Below, in pieces: positions 1 to 6,070 of a stretch of DNA of 15,864 nucleotides. The notes beneath the pieces are model-generated. The model had not been told where the DNA came from and searched no databases. It saw only the letters and a program-made list of their open reading frames with translations. Positions within the stretch are counted from its first letter, which is position 1; each line of letters begins with the position of its first letter. A program made the translations under genes and the position numbers. Origin of the DNA: BQJU01 sp964015035 (GTDB lineage Bacteria > Bacteroidota > Bacteroidia > Chitinophagales > Saprospiraceae); NCBI GenBank assembly GCA_964015035.1, contig CAXHCA010000153.1:1-15864 (forward strand), read 5' to 3'.

Positions 1-7
1 CTTGGCT

Positions 8-40
8 TCGTCGGCAGCGTCAGATGTGTATAAGAGACAG
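8..40 (+). other. Synthetic Nextera/Tn5 sequencing adapter
   Basis: The 33 bases match the Illumina Nextera read-1 adapter. The last 19 (22-40) are the Tn5 mosaic end, AGATGTGTATAAGAGACAG. Bases 1-7 may be the tail of an index sequence. Genomic sequence begins at 41. This is an untrimmed library artefact at a contig edge, not a natural transposon end. Confidence 0.97.
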
Positions 41-148
41 GTGGGAACAGTGGTTGGGTTACATAAAGATTTGTTGGAACCTGTGGCGGTCGAGGCTATA
101 AAGGCAAGCGCTGTGAATCAGGACCGCCCCAAACTTAGTGCAGTATAA
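41..148 (+). CDS. C-terminal fragment, possibly uroporphyrinogen-III C-methyltransferase
   Basis: An open frame runs from the adapter junction to the TAA at 146-148 and encodes 35 residues, beginning VGTVVGLHKDLLEP. The gene is cut by the contig edge, so its start is absent. The pattern of a short hydrophobic strand ending GxVVxLHxxL resembles the last strand of SUMT (CobA/CysG-C) enzymes, which make precorrin-2, the substrate of the next gene. Function is inferred from that weak resemblance and from the neighbouring precorrin-2 dehydrogenase and cysH. It could instead be the tail of another sulfate-assimilation gene. Confidence 0.45.
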   Translation: MGTVVGLHKDLLEPVAVEAIKASAVNQDRPKLSAV

Positions 149-283
149 AATTAGGGGTTATGATAAAAATTAGGACGCGGAGTTAATGGAGGTGCGGAAC
201 TAGCAGAGAATTATTGATCTTCTCTTCCAGTTCTGCATCTCCGGTCTCGGAAGGTCTATTCCCTGAAAAAGATATCTGGAAAA

Positions 284-871
284 ATGTCTACAAAAAACGA
301 GTTATATCCGGTCTTTCTCAAGTTGCATCAGCTGCGTATGTTGATCGTTGGGGCCGGAGAAGTGGGGTGCGAAAAGTTGTCTTTCATTCTGAAAAGCAGT
401 CCGCGGGCACAAGTAACCATGGTGGCGCCCTGGGTATCCCCAGAGATTGAATCATTGCTAGCCAAACATCCCAATCCGCAGGTGGAAATCATCAAAAAAC
501 CTGTTGAGGAAAGTGATATTAATAGCACTGTTGATTTAGTGATTGCGGCCACGAATATTCCTGAATTGAATCGAGAAGTGCACCGTATTGCGAAAGCCAA
601 TGGCAAGCTCATCAACGTGGCTGATACGCCAGATTTGTGTGATTTCTACCTGGGGTCCATTGTGACCAAAGGGGATTTGAAAGTCGCCATTTCTACCAAT
701 GGAAAGTCGCCCACTTTTGCCAAGCGTTTGCGCCAGTTATTGGAAGATATCCTACCTGAAGAAACCGATGAATTACTGCAACATTTACATCAGGTGCGGG
801 ATCGGTTGAGCAAAGATTTTGCCACAAAAGTCCGTCAATTAAATGAACTGACTGCTGATTTATTGAAGTAA
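284..871 (+). CDS. Precorrin-2 dehydrogenase / sirohydrochlorin ferrochelatase (siroheme synthase N-terminal type)
   Basis: This 195-residue cytoplasmic protein belongs to the Met8p/CysG N-terminal family, which oxidises precorrin-2 with NAD+ to sirohydrochlorin; some members also insert iron to give siroheme. An N-terminal Rossmann fold shows GAGEVGCEK (residues 23-31). The family signature NVADTPDLCDF (111-121) contains Asp114, in the position of the family's catalytic aspartate. ISTNGKSPTFAKRLR (136-150) is the conserved dimerisation/active-site strand. The length fits a stand-alone enzyme lacking the methyltransferase half of CysG. The ATG at 284 gives the standard N-terminus. It lies 40 nt before cysH on the same strand, and siroheme is the cofactor of sulfite reductase, so the two likely form one sulfur-assimilation transcript. 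Whether this member chelates iron cannot be read from the sequence. Confidence 0.93.
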   Translation: MSTKNELYPVFLKLHQLRMLIVGAGEVGCEKLSFILKSSPRAQVTMVAPWVSPEIESLLAKHPNPQVEIIKKPVEESDINSTVDLVIAATNIPELNREVHRIAKANGKLINVADTPDLCDFYLGSIVTKGDLKVAISTNGKSPTFAKRLRQLLEDILPEETDELLQHLHQVRDRLSKDFATKVRQLNELTADLLK

Positions 872-911
872 CGCCCGAAAGGGATCTACGAGGATTATTA
901 CAAACCAAGAA

Positions 912-1643
912 ATGACCAACATGACTACTTTACCCGAAGAACTTCGATCAAATTCCCTGACGATTGAAGTGCTCAACGAAATTTTTACACCGCTTTCTTA
1001 TGAAGATCGCATTCGAACTTTATACCGTTATTTTGAAGCATCTGAGGTTTTATACACATCTTCTTTCGGTACCAAGTCAGTTTTCCTATTGCACCTGGTG
1101 AGCCAGATTCGCCCCTCGCAAAAAGTTCATTTTATTGATACCACCTACCACTTTCCGGAGACACTAGCTTATCGCGATCAGTTGTCGAAAGAATTTGGTT
1201 TTGACCTCATCAATGTCACGCCCGATCCAGTGCAAAATGCCCTGACCCGCGATGAGTCCTGGTGGCAAGACCACCCTAAGATGTGTTGCAGCATCAACAA
1301 GGTTGTCCCTTTGGAACCCATTATCAACCAACATCAGGTATGGATTTCCGGGCTGATGTCCTACCAAACTGATTTTCGTTCCCACCTTCGAGTGTTTGAA
1401 CAGCAGGGCGACATCATCAAATTTCACCCTATCATCGATATCGAGGAAGGAGAATTTTTATATTATAAAGGGCTGCACAAACTACCCGCACATCCGCTGG
1501 AAAGCCTGGGTTACGGCTCCATTGGTTGTACCCATTGTACCGCCAAGGGCAGTGGCAGAGAAGGGCGTTGGAAAGGCACGGAAAAGAAGGAGTGTGGATT
1601 ACATCCCAGTTATTTTTTGAAGAAAAAGGGCGAGCATAGTTAA
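912..1643 (+). CDS. cysH: Phosphoadenylyl/adenylyl-sulfate reductase family protein (CysH)
   Basis: The 243-residue protein belongs to the sulfonucleotide reductase family, which reduces APS or PAPS to sulfite using thioredoxin. Visible motifs are the PP-loop-like SSFGTKS (50-56), FIDTTYHFPET (74-84), the cysteine pair C125-C126 with K130, CTHC (C206, C209) and the C-terminal ECGLH with active-site C228. The CC plus CxxC set is the [4Fe-4S] ligand pattern of APS reductases, so APS is the likelier substrate. One oddity: the substrate loop usually written GxRRxQSxxR reads GLMSYQTDFR (147-156), so two arginines are missing. Starts at 912 and 921 are both possible. It follows the siroheme gene by 40 nt, and its stop touches the inverted repeat that begins at 1643. 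Confidence 0.9.
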   Translation: MTNMTTLPEELRSNSLTIEVLNEIFTPLSYEDRIRTLYRYFEASEVLYTSSFGTKSVFLLHLVSQIRPSQKVHFIDTTYHFPETLAYRDQLSKEFGFDLINVTPDPVQNALTRDESWWQDHPKMCCSINKVVPLEPIINQHQVWISGLMSYQTDFRSHLRVFEQQGDIIKFHPIIDIEEGEFLYYKGLHKLPAHPLESLGYGSIGCTHCTAKGSGREGRWKGTEKKECGLHPSYFLKKKGEHS

Positions 1644-1744
1644 GTGCATGTTTGGAGGTAGTCATTCAGTCTCGGTAAAACCGGGATTTTGGAATCTCTT
1701 TTGGGCTATTTTCGTTGCTAAAGCACCACCTCCAAATATGCACT
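1643..1744. repeat. 102-nt element with 20-nt terminal inverted repeats (MITE/REP-like)
   Basis: The left arm at 1643-1662 and the right arm at 1725-1744 are inverted copies matching at 18 of 20 positions (AGTGCATGTTTGGAGGTAGT against the complement of the right arm). The interior holds a small hairpin (CGGTAAAACCG, around 1673-1683). The reverse complement of 1708-1744 recurs at 15810-15846 with 34 of 37 matches, so this is a dispersed repeat and not just a terminator. No transposase lies inside. As RNA it would also fold into a long hairpin that could end or protect the cysH transcript. Confidence 0.75.
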
Positions 1745-1972
1745 AAGGGTGAGGTGCCAGTCGCAACCCGTCATTCATTGCCCAGAGTTTCCGGACATCC
1801 TTCATTCGTAACGATGGTAAATGGCTGGGTCCGTGGTAGGTGAGGCGATAGCAAAAATCTCCCATTTTGTAGGTATCGCCACTCATGGTGAAGTCATCGA
1901 CCGTCAATCTTTGGCCAAATACCGCAATAGTGATCAATAAAAAAAGCAGGTTATCAGGAATCTGGTGTTCAT
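1743..1972 (-). pseudogene. Probable broken gene for a small secreted protein (frameshift, 3' truncated)
   Basis: On the minus strand an ATG at 1972 starts MNTRFLITCFFY and hits a stop just after a run of seven T (1939-1945). Adding one T joins this start to the downstream open frame and gives a textbook signal peptide, MNTRFLITCFFLLITIAVFG, followed by QRLTVDDFTMSGDTYKMG and CYRLTYHGPS. The frame ends at a TAG (1743-1745) that falls on the outer edge of the inverted-repeat element, so the rest of the gene may have been lost when the element arrived. The joined protein is only about 77 residues, and I do not recognise the family. It may instead be a sequencing error in the homopolymer or a chance open frame. 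Confidence 0.35.
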
Positions 1973-2133
1973 GATTCAGGTATTTTAGGATACATGGATG
2001 GCTTTGGTACTTGGCGGGGAGATCAATACTCCTATTCTCTTAAATATTCCCTAAAAATCCGCGAAAATGCAAGCCCCAGAGCTGTTTTTTTATAGCTGAT
2101 TGTTTTAATCTTTGCATTTTCTGGAACTTTACT

Positions 2134-2164
2134 TTGTCGACTGCATGTTTATTCTGTAAATTTG
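2134..2164 (+). promoter_or_regulatory. Bacteroidota-type promoter of the tRNA gene
   Basis: A -33 TTG (2134-2136) is followed after 20 nt by a -7 element TAAATTTG (2157-2164), matching the TTG-N17-23-TAnnTTTG form used by the Bacteroidota primary sigma factor. Transcription would begin near 2171, about 10 nt before the tRNA. Confidence 0.7.
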
Positions 2165-2180
2165 CGTTCTGATTTAAAAC

Positions 2181-2670
2181 GGTCCCATAGCTCAGCTGGT
2201 TAGAGCATCTGACTCATTGGGGGTAATGTTCAGAACCTTTCAAGTAGGGAGCTTAACAAAAGATGGAATGCCATCTTAAATGAGGTCCAAAAATGTGTTT
2301 TACTGTGTGCTTATTGTCATGCTGAATCACACAATCCCGAATTAATGCTTGAAAATGTACTGAGCCTTACTTCTGGTGCCTCCCGCGGGAAACGGCGGGA
2401 TGTGAAGGGGGTTAACTCAGGGAAACCTTAATTCCGATAGTAATATCGGAACTGGCAATCCTGAGCCAAGTCCGGTGAATGGCTTTTAATGTAACCGGGA
2501 AGGTGCAGAGACTAGAGGGTGAGGATAGCCTCCCAATAAGCCCTCCACGAACGCCCCCCGCCTAAGGTTTAATTTCAGGATTAAACTATGGTGGTGATAT
2601 AGTCCTACCCCACTGCGAAAGCAATGGAAGGTGAATCAGAGGGTCCTTGGTTCGAGCCCAAGTGGGACCA
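2181..2670 (+). tRNA. tRNA with anticodon CAT, probably tRNA-Ile2, split by a group I intron
   Basis: Exon 1 (2181-2217) and exon 2 (2634-2670) join into a complete 74-nt tRNA. The acceptor stem is GGTCCCA/TGGGACC, the D stem GCTC/GAGC, the anticodon stem TCTGA/TCAGA with loop CTCATAA, then a 5-nt variable loop and T arm CTTGG-TTCGAGC-CCAAG, with discriminator A2670. CCA is not encoded. The anticodon CAT can belong to elongator Met or to Ile2, whose C34 becomes lysidine. Acceptor pairs C4-G69 and C5-G68 are those TilS favours in E. coli tRNA-Ile2, so I prefer Ile2. The intron sits between U36 and A37, the site I recall for the Azoarcus tRNA-Ile(CAU) intron. No second CAT tRNA is visible here, so decoding may depend on splicing. 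Confidence 0.93.
2218..2633 (+). ncRNA. Group I self-splicing intron (IC3-like ribozyme) in the tRNA anticodon loop
   Basis: The 416-nt insert carries the four classic core blocks in order: ACTCAGGGAAACC (2415-2427), GGCAATCCTGAGCCAAG (2454-2470), GGTGCAGAGACTAGA (2502-2516) and GATATAGTCC (2596-2605). P4 pairs CTCAGG (2416-2421) with CCTGAG (2460-2465). P5 is TTCCGAT/ATCGGAA (2432-2438/2445-2451). P6a is CCGGT/ACCGG (2472-2476/2494-2498). P7 pairs GACTA (2510-2514) with TAGTC (2600-2604). P8 holds the perfect GTTTAAT/ATTAAAC stem (2567-2573/2580-2586). P9 has a GAAA tetraloop (around 2610-2627). Exon 1 ends in U and the intron ends in G, as group I splicing requires. The core wording closely resembles cyanobacterial tRNA-Leu and Azoarcus tRNA-Ile introns. 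It is larger than the roughly 205-nt Azoarcus intron because of peripheral insertions (about 2230-2400). No homing-endonuclease frame is present, so it is probably not self-mobile. Confidence 0.93.
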
Positions 2671-2680
2671 CAAGTAAGAA

Positions 2681-2711
2681 AGCCCATTCGACTTTGTCGG
2701 GTGGGCTTTTT
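2681..2711 (+). terminator. Rho-independent terminator after the tRNA
   Basis: AGCCCATTCGA (2681-2691) and TCGGGTGGGCT (2697-2707) form an 11-bp stem with two G-T pairs around a 5-nt loop, followed by five T (2707-2711). It lies 10 nt after the tRNA end. Confidence 0.85.
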
Positions 2712-2876
2712 GCGTAAGGGGTACGCTTGAGCGAGAAGTTTATCCCGGTTTAGAACATCTTTAGGTTTAGCAGCAGAAAAAAGGTGGAATTGATTAAACA
2801 TGTATTCCCGATGGCTAATGCTTTTTACTGCCGCTGTGTGAAAGGTACCAAGAAGTGACCTCTTCTGCCCAAATCC

Positions 2877-3818
2877 TCAATCCATCTTCATCCGCCGTCC
2901 CCATTTTTCCATCTCTTCATCCGTCCACAACTCTGGGTAGAAGATGACGCGCTGGTGGCGGGGCGGCAGGTAGTTTTGCCAATTGGTACCGCCGGTGGCT
3001 TTGATAATTTGTGGCTTTTGGTCCAGATAGCGTACAGCGGATCGGTAGTGCATCAGCGGCCAGCGGACGTTGGTGTTGAAATCGTGCTCTCGCAGCAGGC
3101 GGATGATATCTTCATCCTGGCGGTCTTTTTCGTCTAGTTTAAGGTAGGTTTGCCAAAGGTTTTTGGTCTTGACAGCTTCGGCTAAACGGAGGAATTCGGC
3201 GGAATATTTCTTTTCAAATTGTTTGAGAGTCAAAGTCTTCCGGCCGGTGGCAAGCTCGGTAGCTCCGGATTTCCAGTAAAGGTTTTGGTACACCGTTTCA
3301 TTATCGGTATCCGCATCTACTTCTTCACGTTTGGTGTGGTGCACCAAGCGGTAAAGATCGGTACTGAGAATTTCGATTTTGCGGTATTGTCCGGATTGGA
3401 AGCCGCTGGCGGGCAGCAGGCTCATGCGAAATTTGAGGAATTCATCACGGTCCATGCCGTCTACCATCACATCAAAGGAATCGATTAAGTGTTCCAGGTA
3501 ACGGTTGACCCGTGTGAGCTGGCGCTTAAACAATTGTGGCGTAATCGGATCAGCAAGGATGAGTTGCTCAATGGCTTTAATGATGAGTTTAAAATACAAC
3601 TCCGTGATCTGGTGGTACATGATAAAAATCTGCTCATCGGGAAAGCTGGTCCGTGGCGTTTGCAAGCTGAGCAAGGTGTCCAGGTGAATATATTCCCAGT
3701 AGGTCAGATAGTCGGCGTGTAGCAACCCGTCGAGGTAAGAGGAAATATCTTGTCCCATCACAGCATATTTCTCCTCTAATTTATCGAGCCGATCGAGCAT
3801 TTCGTGCGTTAACTTCAT
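2877..3818 (-). CDS. kynA: Tryptophan 2,3-dioxygenase
   Basis: The 313-residue cytoplasmic haem enzyme opens the indole ring of L-tryptophan with O2 to N-formylkynurenine, the first step of the kynurenine pathway. Conserved family stretches are all present: YLTYWEYIHLDTLLSLQTPR (about 38-56), FIMYHQITELYFK (65-77) with H69 matching the distal histidine, FRMSLLPASGFQSGQYRKIE (about 130-149), PLMHYRSAVRYL with H257 as the likely haem ligand, and ATGGTNWQNYLPP near the C-terminus, equivalent to the TGGSxG substrate loop. It begins 37 nt after the end of crcB on the same strand; a candidate promoter inside the crcB 3' end could express it alone. No other kynurenine-pathway gene is in the window. 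Confidence 0.96.
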   Translation of the reverse strand: MKLTHEMLDRLDKLEEKYAVMGQDISSYLDGLLHADYLTYWEYIHLDTLLSLQTPRTSFPDEQIFIMYHQITELYFKLIIKAIEQLILADPITPQLFKRQLTRVNRYLEHLIDSFDVMVDGMDRDEFLKFRMSLLPASGFQSGQYRKIEILSTDLYRLVHHTKREEVDADTDNETVYQNLYWKSGATELATGRKTLTLKQFEKKYSAEFLRLAEAVKTKNLWQTYLKLDEKDRQDEDIIRLLREHDFNTNVRWPLMHYRSAVRYLDQKPQIIKATGGTNWQNYLPPRHQRVIFYPELWTDEEMEKWGRRMKMD

Positions 3819-3855
3819 GGTGGTTTACAGACTTGGTTAAGGTAATTAGGGCCTA

Positions 3856-4215
3856 TTATTGCGCCCATTTCATGCCCAAATATATACAAATCAATCCGAG
3901 CGCAATGCTTACGATTACATTTGCTACAGCATAAAAATAATGACCTTGTTGCAAGAGTTGAAATGTCTCGTTGGAAAAGGTAGAAAAAGTACTAAATCCA
4001 CCGCAAAAGCCAGTCATCAGCAGGAGTCGATATTCTACAGTCAGCATTTGGCGTAAGCTCAAAACTACGAGTGCACCCAGCAACATAGAACTCAATAAAT
4101 TGGCAATTAACGTAGCCAAAGGGAAGGGCTGTCCGCTTTCAGCGATAATCCGGCTGATGCCAAAGCGGCAAATACTACCCAGCCCACCGCCTAGAAATAC
4201 CCATACAAATGCCAT
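3856..4215 (-). CDS. crcB: Fluoride channel CrcB/FluC
   Basis: The 119-residue inner-membrane protein is of normal length for the dual-topology fluoride channel that lets toxic F- leave the cell. It has four hydrophobic segments and the family motifs GGGLGSICRFG (9-19), TLIANLLSSMLLG (35-47, with the pore asparagine N39) and GFCGGFSTFSTFS (69-81, which holds the phenylalanines and the central Na+ site). Its ATG overlaps the stop of the upstream transferase gene by one base (TAATG), so translation is probably coupled. I see no fluoride riboswitch upstream. A single copy is consistent with a homodimeric channel. Confidence 0.95.
   Translation of the reverse strand: MAFVWVFLGGGLGSICRFGISRIIAESGQPFPLATLIANLLSSMLLGALVVLSLRQMLTVEYRLLLMTGFCGGFSTFSTFSNETFQLLQQGHYFYAVANVIVSIALGLICIYLGMKWAQ
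3877..3905 (-). promoter_or_regulatory. Candidate promoter for tryptophan dioxygenase
   Basis: On the minus strand TTG (3905-3903), 18 nt, then TATATTTG (3884-3877) fits the Bacteroidota consensus. The start point would be near 3870, about 50 nt before the ATG at 3818. It lies within the last codons of crcB. Confidence 0.4.
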
Positions 4216-5285
4216 TACGATGCTAAATTTTCGAGGCGTTTTTTTCTTACCACCCCAATGTGTAAAGAATAGGTCAGGATGCTAGCCATAGCCAGAATAG
4301 TCAATAACAATACGTGCTGTTCCATCAGGTCATGTACCGAAAAGACAAAAGAAATAAACATGACATTGATAAACACCAATACTGCCGTAGCACGCATGTG
4401 GCTGAGGCCAAAATCGACGAGGAGATGATGAATGTGCCGTCGGTCGGCGTGGAAAGGCGAATGACCACGAAGTATTCGGGTTACAAAGACCCGCATGGTA
4501 TCAAACAATGGCAATATCATAATGCCAATGGCCACTGCCGGTATAGCCTTGAACTTATAGGGATGTCCGGCTTCCATCAAATAATTGTAGTCGATAAACT
4601 GGATAATCAGGATGGCACAAACCAATCCGACAAGTAAAGCTCCCGTATCTCCCATAAATATCTTGGCGGGAGAAAAATTGTATTTCAAGAATCCAACCAC
4701 CGCGCCCACCAAGGTAAAAGCCACAATGGCGTACTCCACATGCCCAGTAAGATAAAACCACACGCCCAGCGTGCCGGCAATCAAAGCACCAATGCTCCCT
4801 GCCAAACCATTGATGCCATCAATTAGATTGAAGGCATTGACAATGACCAGGATCGTAAACAAGCTAATGATAGCAGAAAACCATGCTGGCAACGGCATAT
4901 CTAGATTAAATAATCCGTAGAAGCTGTGGAGTTGAATATCTGACTTAAAGACCAATATAAAGGCGGCCATGAACTGCCCTACCAATTTGGTGACGGGCGA
5001 AACGGGTGAGATATCGTCCTTGGCACCAATCAAAAAAACGATAATAAAGGCACACAATATATACTGCAAATTGCCAAAATTGTTGAAGGGGGTCCATAGT
5101 ACGATGCTGAAAATTGCCCCGGCAAAAATAGCAATACCTCCCAGTGAGGGCGTGCTGATGGTATGTGAACTACGCTCTACGGGTTCATCTACCAAATTCT
5201 TTTTTCGAGCAATATCTATAATTGATGGAATAGCCGCGTAGGTAAGTGAAAAAGCCGTTAGGAAGCTTAGTATAAGTGTATACAT
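4215..5285 (-). CDS. WecA/MraY-family undecaprenyl-phosphate sugar-1-phosphate transferase
   Basis: This 356-residue polytopic membrane enzyme (glycosyltransferase family 4) transfers a sugar-1-phosphate, usually GlcNAc-1-P, from a UDP-sugar to undecaprenyl phosphate, starting O-antigen or exopolysaccharide synthesis. Motifs run in the expected order: DEPVERSSH and PSLGG (33-50), the metal-binding DD pair in GAKDDISPVSPVTK (87-100), NAFNLIDGINGLAG (150-163), KIFMGDTG (208-215) and the C-terminal HADRRHIHH (279-287). The HADRRHIHH form is typical of WecA/TagO-like enzymes and argues against MraY, as does the lack of surrounding mur genes. Eleven or so hydrophobic segments are visible. It is the first gene of a minus-strand run with crcB. 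The exact sugar cannot be told from sequence. Confidence 0.92.
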   Translation of the reverse strand: MYTLILSFLTAFSLTYAAIPSIIDIARKKNLVDEPVERSSHTISTPSLGGIAIFAGAIFSIVLWTPFNNFGNLQYILCAFIIVFLIGAKDDISPVSPVTKLVGQFMAAFILVFKSDIQLHSFYGLFNLDMPLPAWFSAIISLFTILVIVNAFNLIDGINGLAGSIGALIAGTLGVWFYLTGHVEYAIVAFTLVGAVVGFLKYNFSPAKIFMGDTGALLVGLVCAILIIQFIDYNYLMEAGHPYKFKAIPAVAIGIMILPLFDTMRVFVTRILRGHSPFHADRRHIHHLLVDFGLSHMRATAVLVFINVMFISFVFSVHDLMEQHVLLLTILAMASILTYSLHIGVVRKKRLENLAS

Positions 5286-5337
5286 GCCATGGGAGGTTTG
5301 TGGGATTTATATCGGTTGTTGTTGCCAACTGCCCTCT

Positions 5338-5370
5338 CAAAAGTAGTAGATTTTACAGTCTTCCCCGCAA
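5338..5370 (-). promoter_or_regulatory. Candidate promoter for the WecA-like gene
   Basis: On the minus strand TTG (5370-5368), 22 nt, then TACTTTTG (5345-5338) resembles the Bacteroidota promoter, with a spacer at the long end. It would start transcription about 45 nt before the ATG at 5285. Confidence 0.35.
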
Positions 5371-5425
5371 TAATCACCGCTTTTTTGGCCCTATGCCAAG
5401 AATTGAGCGTTCTATATTGGTTCTC

Positions 5426-5448
5426 AAAAGACTCTATTTACGGAGTCT
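5426..5448 (-). terminator. Weak terminator after gldD
   Basis: AGACTC and GAGTCT (5429-5434 and 5443-5448) form a 6-bp stem with an 8-nt loop. On the minus strand it is followed by four T, 6 nt beyond the gldD stop. It separates the gliding operon from the WecA-like gene. Confidence 0.5.
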
Positions 5449-5453
5449 CACCG

Positions 5454-6044
5454 TCAATTATTCCATCTCAAGGTCTCTATCATCTTGTAGACATCATTCT
5501 TTACAAAAGAGTAGACTGGCGCCAATGAATCCGGGCGCGCCTGGGTATTAAAGTACAAAGCCCCTCTGAGAAAGTACTTGGTGCTATCCGTCAGATAAAA
5601 CTGGATCGGAGAAGCTGCTGGTCCCTGCATTTCAAAAATAAACCCACTGACGTGATTTGGTAAATCTACGGGAACTTCGTCAATATAGTTCGCTTTTTTG
5701 TTGTGCCAATCAGCCATCTCAAAAGCTTCCTTTTTCAGAGTAGCGAGATCTTTATCTTTACCTATGGGATAAAAACTGCAATGCAAGCGGCTGTCAAAAT
5801 CGGGAAAATAGACATCAAACCAACAGGGATGTGCAGGCATTTCACCAAAAAAGGTAGTGTCTTGCTCAATAGTTGCGTAGGTCGGATATTGGAAGGTAAA
5901 AGAGCAATAATCCCGATCGAATGACTGGTAATTTTTTTCCGGATAGATCACTCGCGGAAACCCTCTGGGTTTTGGCGTCAACGCCGGTTCTTCACAGGCA
6001 GTCAATAACAAACAAGTCAGGATTACAAACAGGGACAGTCTCAT
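5454..6044 (-). CDS. gldD: Gliding motility lipoprotein GldD
   Basis: The 196-residue protein begins with a lipoprotein signal (MRLSLFVILTCLLLTAC, lipobox LTAC, acylated Cys17), so it is anchored in a membrane on the periplasmic side. The mature part shows GldD features: TPKPRGFPRVIYPEKNYQ near the start, CWFDVYFPDF, the PIQFYLTDSTKYFLRGALYF block and a closing MIETLRW. GldD is a Bacteroidota-specific protein needed for gliding in Flavobacterium johnsoniae and is tied to the type IX secretion/gliding machinery; its biochemical activity is unknown. It sits 26 nt after gldE in the order mutY-ssb-gldE-gldD, the arrangement I recall for flavobacteria, which supports the identification. Confidence 0.94.
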   Translation of the reverse strand: MRLSLFVILTCLLLTACEEPALTPKPRGFPRVIYPEKNYQSFDRDYCSFTFQYPTYATIEQDTTFFGEMPAHPCWFDVYFPDFDSRLHCSFYPIGKDKDLATLKKEAFEMADWHNKKANYIDEVPVDLPNHVSGFIFEMQGPAASPIQFYLTDSTKYFLRGALYFNTQARPDSLAPVYSFVKNDVYKMIETLRWNN

Positions 6045-6070
6045 ATTTTATTGTACTTTACAGGTCGGAG

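Noticed and set aside
22..40. Tn5 mosaic end considered as a natural transposon boundary
   Set aside because: It is preceded by the exact synthetic Nextera extension, so it is a library artefact.
214..450. Plus-strand frame overlapping the start of the precorrin-2 dehydrogenase gene
   Set aside because: It is an out-of-frame shadow of a well-supported gene, with no recognisable motifs.
2215..2640. Alternative splicing of the tRNA after U33 (2214), giving anticodon GTG (tRNA-His) with the intron ending at G2630
   Set aside because: It also satisfies the U/G junction rule, and exon CTGACT can pair with GTTCAG ending in a U-G wobble, but the tRNA lacks the G-1 and C73 that define bacterial tRNA-His (c2180 and A2670 instead). 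The CAT form gives the standard CTCATAA loop.
2586..2801. Minus-strand frame across the intron end, tRNA exon 2 and terminator, considered as an intron-encoded endonuclease
   Set aside because: It lies mostly outside the intron, runs antisense through the tRNA, and shows no LAGLIDADG, GIY-YIG or HNH motif.
2712..2876. Spacer between the tRNA terminator and the tryptophan dioxygenase stop
   Set aside because: I see no gene, promoter or convincing terminator in it.
3219..3722. Open frames on the plus strand inside tryptophan dioxygenase
   Set aside because: They are antisense shadows; the minus-strand protein carries the family motifs throughout.
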